NCBI GenBank assembly: GCA_025345505.1
Contig: JANVCC010000064.1
Span: 5,131,693 to 5,195,692 of the forward strand
DNA: 64,000 nucleotides
Reading direction: 5' to 3'
From: Todiramphus chloris collaris
Taxonomy: Eukaryota > Chordata > Aves > Coraciiformes > Alcedinidae
Shown here: piece by piece, positions 1 through 9,685 of the stretch
Position numbering within the stretch: the first letter of the stretch is position 1
How the letters are laid out: every line of letters begins with the position of its first letter
Program-made: the position numbers and the translations under genes
The notes under the pieces: generated by a model
Databases searched by the model: none
Told to the model about the DNA's origin: nothing
What the model saw: only the letters and a program-made list of their open reading frames with translations

Positions 1-1059
1 CACCCTGCAGCACCAAACCAGCTCCCAGCTGGCCAAAAACAACAGCCCCTTCACACCTTGGGAGAGAAGAGCCAGGCAGCTCCCTGCCAGCACACAGCCT
101 GTCCCCGGGCATCCAGGGCAGGAAGGCTCAGCCAGCAATGTCACCCACACTGCTGCGGGCACCGGCACGGGGAGGAGAAAGCCAGCAGTGCCAGCACACT
201 TCCCGCTGCCCTCACCCGCCCTGAGCGCCCGGGAAAGTCCCCTGCCCGGCTGGGGTTACTGGGAGCAGGACCCACCGCGGTCAGCACCGCTCTGCCCTCG
301 CAGCCAGCATGGCACCAGCATTGCCACGGAGCCCCTGCTCAGGGCACCCAGCCCAGCCGGCTCCCGCGCTGCCCGCTGCTGCAAGCTGGCTGCGGGGCAC
401 CCGGGCTGCCCGCTCACAGGACCGCCCCGCTGCTCGCCGGCTGACCCTGTCCCTTGGACGCACCCGGCGCTGGAACGAGTTTAAGGCAAGCTGGGAGTGC
501 CTTCGAAAGCTTCGCCTCGTGCTCCTCATCCCGCAGGGCTAGCCCTGCTTCCTGGCATGGCCACAGCACTGCTCTGCCCGGGCTCCCACCTGCCTGCTGC
601 TGCCTGGCATGTCCTTGCCCACCTAGCGTGGGTGTGCTGCCCCCCCGGCTCCTTCACCGGCACCCTGCGGCTGGCTCCTGGCACCCCCCACGGGTGCTCT
701 TGGCGCTGGCACTGCCACCCTGTGAGGACCCTGCTGTCCCCTTCGCCTCAAGCCTGCTGCCAGGAGTACCCCCGGGGCTGCCAGTCAGGGCATCCTCGTG
801 CCCCAAGGGCTCCCTCTTCCTTTCGCCACTCCACCCCTGCCTGCCTTTGCTGGGTTTCCCCCCTTGGCCTTCCTCTTGTTCCACTTTTCCTCTGCCGCCT
901 GTTTTCTCCTCTTCCCTTTCCCTCCGTCCCGCTGCCCAGACGTGGTCAGCTGAGGTGCCTTGCAGCCGATGCCAGGCTGCTTGTCTCGCTCTCCCTTCCC
1001 CCCGCTTACAGCACTTCTGACACCACGGGATTATTTTTCTTTTTCCCCTTGTCTTGTAG
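1..1059. other. 5' flank without a recognisable gene
   Basis: This is GC-rich sequence with no reading frame that looks like a conserved protein. In mammals MFRP lies directly upstream of C1QTNF5. I see neither its CUB nor its Frizzled cysteine pattern here, on either strand. MFRP may start to the left of the window. Confidence 0.5.
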
Positions 1060-1243
1060 CTTTTGGCTCCCAAGGCCCTTGATTTCCTTTGGAGTTTGGG
1101 AGGAGAGATGTGAGGAGGAGGGGGGTGGGGGTGGAGAGGCTGCCTTTCCTAGGGCCTTCGTCAGAGAGAAGCGGTCGGGAAGAGCCGCAGCCCGTTCACG
1201 CTGGAGAGCAGCGAGGCAGCGGGGCAGCACCCGCGGGATCGCA
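1060..1243 (+). other. C1QTNF5: Candidate 5' untranslated exon of C1QTNF5
   Basis: A T-rich tract ending in CTTGTAG at 1059 could be a splice acceptor. A good donor (GCA|GTGAGT) lies at 1243/1244. A matching acceptor (CTCCACAG) ends at 1798, eight bases before the C1QTNF5 start codon. A non-coding exon spliced close to the ATG fits the usual structure of this gene. The left edge could equally be a transcription start in the CpG-containing sequence around 1160-1240. This is inferred from splice motifs only. Confidence 0.35.
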
Positions 1244-1723
1244 GTGAGTGGGGCTGTCTGGGAGCTGGGACTCGCTGGGGTCCTGGCTCCAGCGCCTGGG
1301 CGGAGGAGAGGCACTTTTCTCCTCCTTTTCCTCTTTGTTGCAGCCGTCACGTCCAGGAGGGGGAAGAGAGTCGCTTTCCCTGGGTAAAGCCATGGGGAAG
1401 GGGCCAGCACGGGCCACCGCCTTGATGTGGGAAGGGCTGGGGGCATCTCGGGTAGCAGGGTGGTCCCCAGCAGCGGGGTGGTCCAGCCCCAGCTGGGATG
1501 CTGCACCCCCAGACAGCCGTGCCCCAGGGAGCCGGGCGGGCGTGGAGCTGAGCTGCCGGCAGCAGGGATGCTGCCAAGGGCTGGGCCTCGACGTAGCCCC
1601 GCGCGCCCCGAGCCGCTGCCTCGCCACACATCGCCCTGGTGCAACAACCCCACCCCGCGCACAGCTCGCAGCTCACCCGCTGCCCTCCAGCTGACCCCCC
1701 AACAGTGCCCTGCCAGCAGCACA

Positions 1724-1738
1724 CCCCCCCCCCCCCCC
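1724..1738 (+). repeat. Poly(C) tract
   Basis: Fifteen consecutive C residues lie in the putative leader intron of C1QTNF5. Similar long C runs occur at 11169-11186, in the RNF26 leader, and at 31093-31111, in the MCAM 3' UTR. Confidence 0.9.
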
Positions 1739-1806
1739 ATCTTCACTGAGCTCCCCAGAGCTGTTATCCTTCTCTGCCCCCTTCCAGCCCCTCCACAGCA
1801 GACGAG

Positions 1807-3110
1807 ATGAAGCAGCTCTTCCTCCTCTTCCTCCTTGGGCTCATCACCAGCTCCCTGCAGATCGATGACAACAAGATCCCCGGGCTGTGCTCAGGGCAGC
1901 CGGGTATCCCGGGGAACCCCGGCCTGCATGGGGGCCAGGGTCTGCCAGGCAGAGACGGACGAGACGGCCGGGACGGGGTGATGGGGATGCCGGGGGAGAA
2001 GGGCGAGATGGGCCCTCCTGGTAAGAAAAGAGACATCCTGGCCAGGGATGGGGGACTTGATCTGCCCTGCCTCTGGGGAATGCCCTCATGCCAGGGGCTG
2101 AGCCCTGGATGGTGGCACAGCCCCACATTGACAAACCAAGAACCAATCCTGCAAAAATTCCCCTTTCATGCCACCACCACACCTCGTGTCCTGCCTGTGA
2201 TGACTCTGTGCCCCTGCAACAGCCAGCAGCTCCCTGACACTGGCAAAGCTGCTTCTCTCCCCATCCCCATTGCCATCCCTCTCTTCCACCCCCTGCTTCT
2301 GGAGGGCCCACCAAGTTGTCCCCAGAATATGGCTGCATCATCCCCACCCTGGCTCCTGGACTAGGGTTTCTCCCAGCCTGGGGAGGTTTCTCCAGCTCCA
2401 TGTTGCCACTGTACCTACTTCTCACTCCCAGTCAGCCCTCCCCACTCCTGCTGTTCCCCCAGGCAGAGAACCGGCCATGGTGGGTGTTCGCCACCCGCGT
2501 CCTGCGGGAGCTCGTAACACCGGTGGGAGTAGGGCTGGGGGCCGTGCTGGTGGTGATTTCGAGGTAACTCTATCCCCTCCTGCCCGTCCCAGGAGCACCT
2601 GGCCCCCGCGGGGAGGTGGGCAGCCCCGGCATGGACGGCGTGCATGGCGAGAAGGGGGCACAGGGCGAGTGTGCAGTGGCTCCCCGCTCGGCCTTCAGCG
2701 CCAAGCGCTCCGAGTCGCGCAGCCCGCCGCTGGCTGACCAGCCCATCCGCTTCGACGTGGTGCTCATCAACGAGCAGGGCCACTACGACCCCACCACGGG
2801 CAAGTTCACCTGCGAGGTGCCTGGGCTCTACTACTTCGCTGTCCATGCCACCGTCTACCGTGCCAGCCTCCAGTTCGACATCATGAAGAACGGCCAGTCC
2901 ATCGCCTCCTTCTTCCAGTACTACGGGAACTGGCCCAAGCCCACCTCGCTCTCGGGGGGAGCCCTGGTCCGCCTGGAGCCCGAGGATGAGGTGTGGGTGC
3001 AGGTGGGCGTGGGGGACTACATCGGCTTCTACGCCAGCGTCAAGACGGACAGCACCTTCACTGGCTTCCTTGTCTACTCCTACTGGCAAAACTCCGCCGT
3101 CTTTGCCTGA
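1807..3110 (+). CDS. C1QTNF5: C1q and TNF related protein 5 (CTRP5)
   Basis: The gene has two coding exons, 1807-2020 and 2593-3110. They are joined inside a glycine codon (CCTG|GTAAGA donor, CCCAG acceptor) and give 243 residues, the same length as human C1QTNF5. Residues 1-18 are a hydrophobic signal peptide ([18 protein letters not shown]). Residues 30-98 are 23 uninterrupted Gly-X-Y triplets forming a short collagen stalk. The rest is a globular C1q domain ending in YWQNSAVFA. From family knowledge, the protein is secreted, trimerises through the C1q head, and is made in retinal pigment epithelium and ciliary body. Ser163, the residue changed to Arg in human late-onset retinal degeneration, is serine here in the context RAS163LQF. 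The product is intact. The gene converges with RNF26. Confidence 0.97.
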
Positions 3111-3657
3111 GCCTGCCCACGGCTGCGGCCAGGGCCAGGACACGTGCCCCTTCCCACTCACTGGTGCCCCGGGGAGGGCAGTGCTGGGGTCTGGCCGCGT
3201 GGGAGCTGGGACACTGGGCCCCCTGCCCTGCTTTGCTGCTGTTGGACAGCACAGGGCAGGAATACGGCCCCTCTGCCACCCCAGGGGTGGTGGGGAGCAT
3301 CCCTTCAGCAGCGTTGTATAAGAGCTAAGTATTACCTTGGGCACCCAGCTCTCGGGCAAGACACCCGCACCAGGGAGCCGCAATAACCTGATTGTTGTAT
3401 GTTACTCGCCATAGCCACCTCGACACGCAGCCTAGCCCTGCCAACACGGGCACGGTGCCTCGGCCCGTGCTGCCAGCTTCCCCCCCATGTGCAGATCGAG
3501 CCCGACTGCCCAGCTGCGGGCATGGCAGGGGTTCGTGTACTGGCATGGCCCAGGGCTAGCAGCTGCCTTTCTCCTCACCCCCGCTCCCTGCCCGCCGGCC
3601 GCCCCGCCGCATCCCCCTCCTCTTCACCCTCAGTAAAGGGTCCTCGACCATATCCTC

Positions 3658-3663
3658 AATAAA
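3658..3663 (+). terminator. C1QTNF5: Poly(A) signal of C1QTNF5
   Basis: A canonical AATAAA lies 548 bases after the stop codon. A G/T-rich stretch containing TGTTCC and TGCGTGTG follows at about 3680-3700, as expected of a cleavage site. This implies a 3' UTR of roughly 0.57 kb. Confidence 0.75.
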
Positions 3664-3849
3664 GGGCTCCTCGGCCACCCGTGTTCCTGCTGCGTGTGCG
3701 CCCGTGCCAACGCGATGGTTCCTTGGGTGCCAGCGGGTCCGCACCGGGCTCGCCGGGGTGCTGGCACCCCTCGGGGGAGGCTGCTGCCTGGGTGCTGGCG
3801 GGGCCAGGGACCAACAGGGCTGCGCTGTCCTGCCGAGGGATCGCGGGCC

Positions 3850-3998
3850 AGGGGATGGATGGGGACGGATGGGGACGGGAAAGGATGGGAAGGGACGGGA
3901 AGGGACGGGAAGGGATGGGAAGGGATGGAAAGGGATGGGAAGGGACGGGAAGGGATGGAAAGGGACGGGAAGGGATGGGAAGGGATGGGAAGGGACGG
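3850..3998 (+). repeat. 10-bp minisatellite (GGGAYGGGAA)n
   Basis: About 12-14 units with a 10-base period alternate GGGACGGGAA with GGGATGGGAA and GGGATGGAAA. The G-rich strand could form G-quadruplexes. The array lies about 190 bp past the C1QTNF5 poly(A) signal, and long open frames across it on both strands are repeat artefacts. Confidence 0.9.
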
Positions 3999-4384
3999 TC
4001 CCGGGCTGCCGGTCGCGGCAGCAGCCACTAGATGGTGGCATCGGCGTCCCGTAGCGAGGGCCGCTCCGCTGCGAGTGCCCCCCCGTGCACCCGCCCGCAG
4101 CTCGGGAAGGGAGCGGGGCCGGGGCAGCCCCAGCTCCCCCTCGGGGGTCCCGGCTCCCTGCGGCTTGACGGCGAGGACCGGCACTTGCTGGGCGTGAGGG
4201 TCCCGTTGCCGCGGGGGCCACCCCGCCGGGAGTGGGGTTGCCCGGGGCGAGGCAGGGGGATGCCTGGGGGGGCTCCGACCCCACGGTGCCGGGATGGGGA
4301 TGGGGGGGCCCCCGTCCCGCCAGCCCCCCCCTGCCAGCCCCGCGCTCCAGCGCGAACGCGGTGACCCGCCGCTGAGAAAGGGCC

Positions 4385-4434
4385 CTATTTTTAGCCGGGG
4401 AATGAAGAGTTTCCTCATTCCTGCCTAAAATAGG
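4385..4434 (+). promoter_or_regulatory. MEF2/TEAD-like motif cluster
   Basis: A perfect MEF2 consensus CTATTTTTAG is at 4385-4394. GGAATG (4399-4404) and CATTCC (4416-4421) are two TEAD/M-CAT half sites in inverted orientation. The 11-mer CCTAAAATAGG at 4424-4434 resembles both a CArG box and a MEF2 site one base short. Four such A/T-rich motifs within 50 bp stand out against GC-rich flanks. A muscle- or mesenchyme-type enhancer is an inference. Confidence 0.4.
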
Positions 4435-5629
4435 TCCCTGCGGGGACCAACCAGGGAGGGGGGCTTTTGGCCGGGGGCCGAACTCCTTAACGGGCTCTGC
4501 TGCCGGAGCGGAGCGGGCTGGGGACGGCTGCTCTGCCCGGCTGGGGGGCGGCAGCTGGGCTGGGCTCTTCTCCTGGCCGTGCCAGCAAGACCTCGGGGGC
4601 GCTCACCATCCCAGGACCCCCCTTCCACGGCCAGGCAGCCACCGCTCCCCTGGCCCAGCTCCCCGGCTACCCCCCAAGCCGTGCAGCCCCCGGGTCTATG
4701 GCCGTGCCCATCTGGGACGAACAAACCCCGCAGCCCCGTGCAGCTGCCCTGGCTGGGAGCTGGGGCTGGCCTGCGTTCCCCCCCTGGAGAGCCAGCACAG
4801 TCCCACAGCTCGCCACCCTGGGACTGGGGACCGTGCAGGGACCTGGGGACAAGGGCATGTCACTCTGCAACCTGCCCAGCTGGGTGGGACCGGGCGGGGG
4901 GATGCAAAGTCCAGCGGTACCCAGGGTCACCCCCATCCCATAGGGGCCTGTGGAGGTGCTGGGGCCAGGGGTGAAGCTTTGCTCCCCATGGGTGCTGAGG
5001 GGCTCTGGTAGGCATCTTGCTGGCTCCTTCCTCTTCCCAGCATCAGCCACGGGGTTGGGTTACAAAGGGAGCGTCTGTTTGGGTTGACGATGGCCTTTTC
5101 TGTAAGCAGAGCTGCCCAGGGGCAAACAACACCGCAGAGCAGATCGATGGCCAGTGCTGTCTATTCTGGGAGGAGGAAAATGACTTCTCTTGAGACAAGG
5201 ACAGGGGAGGTGTGTGGGGGCTGGGAGCATCCCCTGGTCCCTGTTACAATACCGGGGAGTGGGACACACGCAGCTAACAGGGGCAGACACAGACACAGCA
5301 CTTGGCCCAGCACTTTCTGGGCTCTGTTTTCTTTGAGGTGCTCTTGGTCTTCAGGGCACTTTGTCTGGGATCAAGGGACTTCTGGAAACCCCCTAAGGAA
5401 CATGGGTGTGCCTGCTGCTGCCTGGAAAGGATGAGGAAGAGGATAAGGAAAGGATAAGGGAAGAGAAGCCACAGGAGACCTTCACCTCTGGCAAGTTTCT
5501 AGTAAGATCCATCCACTTCTGATGAGCTCTGACAGCTGTCCCTGAGGAAGGAGGCCTTGAAGCCCCTCTTCCAGCTGAGCTCAGGTTAGGGAGGAGCCAG
5601 CACCCACTAGCCAGTGCAAGGGAGAAGCC
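4435..5629. other. Intergenic, nothing recognised
   Basis: I see no conserved coding pattern, paired splice signals or long repeat here. Confidence 0.5.
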
Positions 5630-5637
5630 TATATAAG
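5630..5637 (+). promoter_or_regulatory. Isolated TATA-box motif
   Basis: TATATAAG, in the context GCCTATATAAGAGCC, lies about 30 bp upstream of a plausible start region near 5660. No recognisable open frame follows. It could serve an unannotated non-coding RNA, belong to a degraded LTR, or be chance. Confidence 0.3.
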
Positions 5638-5699
5638 AGCCAGGCTCAGCCCAGAGGTACTGTCACGCAGCTGACAGAGGTGGCAGTTTGTGCAGAAGG

Positions 5700-7690
5700 G
5701 TGGAGGTTTTGGGGGTTTTGTGGTGGTGGTTTTTTTGTTTGTTTTTAAAAAGCACTTCTGAGCAGCACACACATCCTTGGCACACCAAGGGTGCGGTTCC
5801 TAGCAGCCTTTGGTGCATCAGGTTGGCAGGCTGTGTGGTATCAGAGACGTTATGAAGGAGACCAACTGCATCATCTCCAAGACCCTACAGCTACAAGAGC
5901 TCAAACCTTCAGCTACGGTTGCAGAGTGTGCACCTGCTAGAATCAAACGTCTAAATGCACTCAGTGGTGAAGGTTGTCCTGGTGACTCCCGGCAGCAGAA
6001 GGATGGCTCCTGCTCCACCCAAAAGCTTGCAGCTATGGCACAGGTTCAGCAGCCTCACTGCTGACGACATGCAGGGAGCACTGTCCAGTCATCTCAGGTG
6101 ACCTCTGCCAGTGGGCCAGCTGACCTGGTAAGGAGAGCTTTAAACTGGGAATGGCAGGGAAGGGGACAATGCTCACTCAGGTGGGGATGCAGCGACCGGG
6201 GTGGGTAAGTGAAGGGCTCAGGGGTTGTGAACAGCGGGGACTTTATCACCAACGAAAGAGGACTGAAGTGGGGGTACTTCAGCACAGGGGCACAGACAGG
6301 GCAGTGTTGTGGGCAGGCTCTTGTGGCCTGCTGGGAAGTGGGCAAGTGTGGGGCCACTAAGTCCCCCAGGATGGGGTGCAGACAGGAGGAACGAGTGGCC
6401 TGTGAGCGCTTCCCAGCATGTGGTGGTGGTTAACTGTCTGGAAAACTGCTCCCCAGAGAAGGTCCTGGGGATCCCAGCAGGCAACAAGTCCGCTACAAGC
6501 CAGCAGCGTGCCCTTGTGACAAGGAAGGTCATCAGCCTTCTGTGCTGCATGATGGGGAGCATGGCCAGCAGCTTGAGGGAAGCGATCCTTCCCCTCTGCT
6601 CAGTGCTGGTCAGACACAGCTGCAGTGCTAGGTCCACTGCTGGGCTGCCCAGCACGAGACATTGATATACTGGAGAGAGTCCAGTCAAGGGCTGTCCATC
6701 TTCCACACTGACAGTGGTCAAACTACGGCACAAGCCGCTCAGAGAGGCAGTAGAGTCTTCATCTGTGGAGAGACTCAGAACTCAGGCAGCCACAGTACCG
6801 GGATTGCCTCTGTGTTCGAGGAGCCCGTGTGGCTCCCCACGCCAAGCGGCTAACGAAGGAGCAAAGCTGGTGTGCAGGAGCAGCTCAAAGGCCCCCCGCG
6901 GGTCTGCTGCTGAGCATCACCTGCTCCCTCCCCACAGCCCGCCGGCGTGCCCCGCTCACGCTGCTGCGCATCTGCAGCGAGCGGCCGGGCTGCCAGCTCC
7001 CTGCTGCCAGCTCCCTGCTGCCAGCTCCCTGCCGCCAGGCAGGCGGTGGCTGTTGGCCCCAGGCTGGGACTAGCGGCTCACTCGGGCTGGGATGTTGCAG
7101 CTGGGCTGACAAAGGGATCCCGGGGATTTTCCCAGGGCCTGGGGGGCCCTGCTTTCAGCAAGCTGCCACCCCAGTGCTTTTTAAACTGGAATAACCCAGC
7201 AGCCTCATGCTCCTCCCTCCTTGGGGAACTGAGAAGAGCCTTGGCATCGTGATGGGCTGAAGCCAGACCACTCGCCTTCCATGAGAGGCTTCCAAGCAAG
7301 CTCTGGATCAGGGACACTCCAGATCCATGTGCCCTGGACTGGTCTGTGAGCATTGCTGCTGGACGCTCTTCCTGGGAATGCATCCCTGCACCAAAAGCCA
7401 CAGTGCCAGAGAGCAGGCAGGCCTGCTGTGGCCAACCATCAGCCTTGGGCACCCTGTGTGCCACCCCTGGGACGTGGTTGTGCTTCCCCCCCATAGTTGT
7501 ATCTCCCAGCGCTGCCCTTCTGGGTGCAAGCCTGCCCAGACAAGTACCCCCGAGCTTGCTGGTGGTGCTGGTCGTCCAGCTCTGACGCTTGGTGGGGAGT
7601 GATGGGCTGCTTCTGGAGCTCAGGGGTGAGCAGAGAGGAGACCCCATGCCCCGGAGAAAACCCTTCCCAAGAAAAAGGCAGCGGGCAACT
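5700..7690. other. Intergenic, nothing coding recognised
   Basis: The open frames here do not resemble a protein family and lack splice support. A 14-bp unit (CTGCCAGCTCCCTG) is repeated three times at 6990-7031. Confidence 0.5.
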
Positions 7691-7705
7691 TTTGGTAAAG
7701 GAGAC

Positions 7706-7711
7706 TTTAAT
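7706..7711 (-). terminator. RNF26: Candidate poly(A) signal for RNF26
   Basis: TTTAAT on the plus strand is ATTAAA on the minus strand. It is the first canonical or near-canonical minus-strand poly(A) hexamer that I noticed below the RNF26 stop codon. It would imply a 3' UTR of about 2 kb, and a non-canonical nearer site cannot be excluded. Plus-strand AATAAA motifs at 7806 and 8511 have no gene I can attach them to. Confidence 0.35.
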
Positions 7712-9685
7712 CTGCTCAGTAGCTGGTCCATAGTGCAAAGAGTTCAACTTAAGGCAAAGCTTTCTCTTCTTTATAAACAAGCAACAAACAAACGGGCCCT
7801 AAAACAATAAAGTGTGACTGCTGTAATAGAAAAAGGGTTTGAGGGGGGGGAAACTGCACTCCTGGGGAGGTGTCCTTCCCCCTGTAATTCGTGCAGGAAA
7901 CATCACACCCCAAGATCCAAGAGCTGGTCCCAACCAAACACCTGCAGCCAGAAGTGTGGCCACATTCCCACTCCTGGGTGTCTCTAGAGGCACACCCGAG
8001 GAAGGGTCCAGCTCCTGGTCTCCTCTGGCGGGGGGATCTCTGCAAGTGCCTGTGACAAGCTGGGGAATGCAGCTTGGGGGGCTGTGCTCGCTGCTCTGGC
8101 AAGGGTTTGGCTACTCAACTGCAAGTGCCGCTGACTGCAGTCACAGGAGAGCCCAGGTTTGCAGTCCAGGGGTGCCTCCCTGCATGACCTGGCCTCTCTG
8201 CTGCCTCTGTTTTTGCTTAAATCACTTGATCAAGGAGAACAGAGAAGTCAGACTATGCCAGCCACCCTCGGGCTCTTGGCTTGCAGTCCAGGAGTCAAGA
8301 CTCTTTCCAGTCTGGCTCCAGCCAAAATTGGCTGTGGCACGTGGCTGACCTCAGGCAAGCAGCTGGAAAAAGAAAAGCTTTTTAGCACAAGGCCCTCTCA
8401 CAGCCCAGCAACTTCTTGGAATGGTGCTGGTTGACCAAGCTGGGATGAGCTGTCTCAGGTCTCCCCAGCCAGGATGGGATGCTCTCATTAGAATTCAGGG
8501 GACACTTTTAAATAAAACTAGCTATACTTCTGACAGACAGTAAGACAGAATGACAGTGTAACCCTGCCCTAATCAAAGACAGCCATGGCCCTGCTACTGC
8601 TCCGTGCACACGACTGCAGATCCACAGCACAGATATGCAGAAACCGTGCCTGGAGCTGGAATGTCTCAGTGGGCTCCCAGGAGCTTTGGGGTGTCCCCTC
8701 TCCTCCCAGTTATTCCCTCAAGCCAGCTCAGCCTGGGAAGCAGCAAGCAAGGAGTGGTGTGAACCACCCAGTTCCACGGCACTCTTGAGCGTGAAGACAA
8801 CGTGGATTATCTAGAGGGGACTCTCCAGCCTTGCCAGGGCTGTAAGCACTGACCAGCCAACCACCCCTCAGGCTCCCCAGGCAGCGTGTAACTCCCTCCC
8901 ACCTCCCCATGTGAGTGTGCTTGCTGGTCTTGCATAGGTGATGCACAGAAGCGGCAGCAGCGCTGAGCTCTTCCCACACGGAGCAGGGAACCCACCTTCA
9001 TCAGCGCTCCTTCTTGTCCTGGCAAAGGGCACAGGAAGCTCAAAATCCAAAGCCACAGATCCTGATGTACCCCAGAAACCCTAGTGTTTTCCAGCTCAGA
9101 GCCAGGCTCAGTCCTCTGGTAGCAAAGCCCCAAAAAGCTTGAGTGTGTTCATTGCCCTCTGAGGGCCTTGAAAAAAGGGGATGCTTCTCCCTTCCCTGGG
9201 AACCCCCTGACTTAGGTGGTGGGAGGAGGAGCCAGAGGCCTGACTGCAGCCTCCTGGGTAGGCTTCTGGTCAGTTTTAGGGAAAAACCTGCCCTTGCCTT
9301 GTCCCAGCCCCTGTGATTCCCAGGAGGGTGCAGACTTTAAAGTTTCCATCAGCTTTGGCTAGGAGGGACCTGAGCACCTTTCTGCGCTCTGCTTTGGACC
9401 TCAGGCTGCTGCACGCCCTGACAGGGCAAACCTTGTCAACAACAACAAAGCAACTCTCTTATCTGCAGAGATCAATTATTGTGCTTGCTAGCAAGAGCTA
9501 CAATCTAGTTAGGTAGCGAGTGTGGCTAGCAGACACCCCCAACAGCCTTTTGCCTTTTCAGCACCATCCGTAGTTCTTTGGAAGCTGCTCAAGGCAGCCC
9601 TGGGAAGTTCTGTTTCCTGGCAAGAGGCAGCCAGGGGTGCTCTTGACCTCCTGGGGAAACGACCCAAGCCACCCAGCCCTTGGGT

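Noticed and set aside
1-1806. Last exons of MFRP
   Set aside because: No Frizzled or CUB cysteine pattern could be found on the plus strand.
3556-4418. Minus- and plus-strand open frames with repeated PFPS or GKGREGM peptides
   Set aside because: They are translations of the 10-bp minisatellite.
7078-7731. 217-codon minus-strand open frame below RNF26
   Set aside because: No recognisable domain. It probably lies in or beyond the RNF26 3' UTR.
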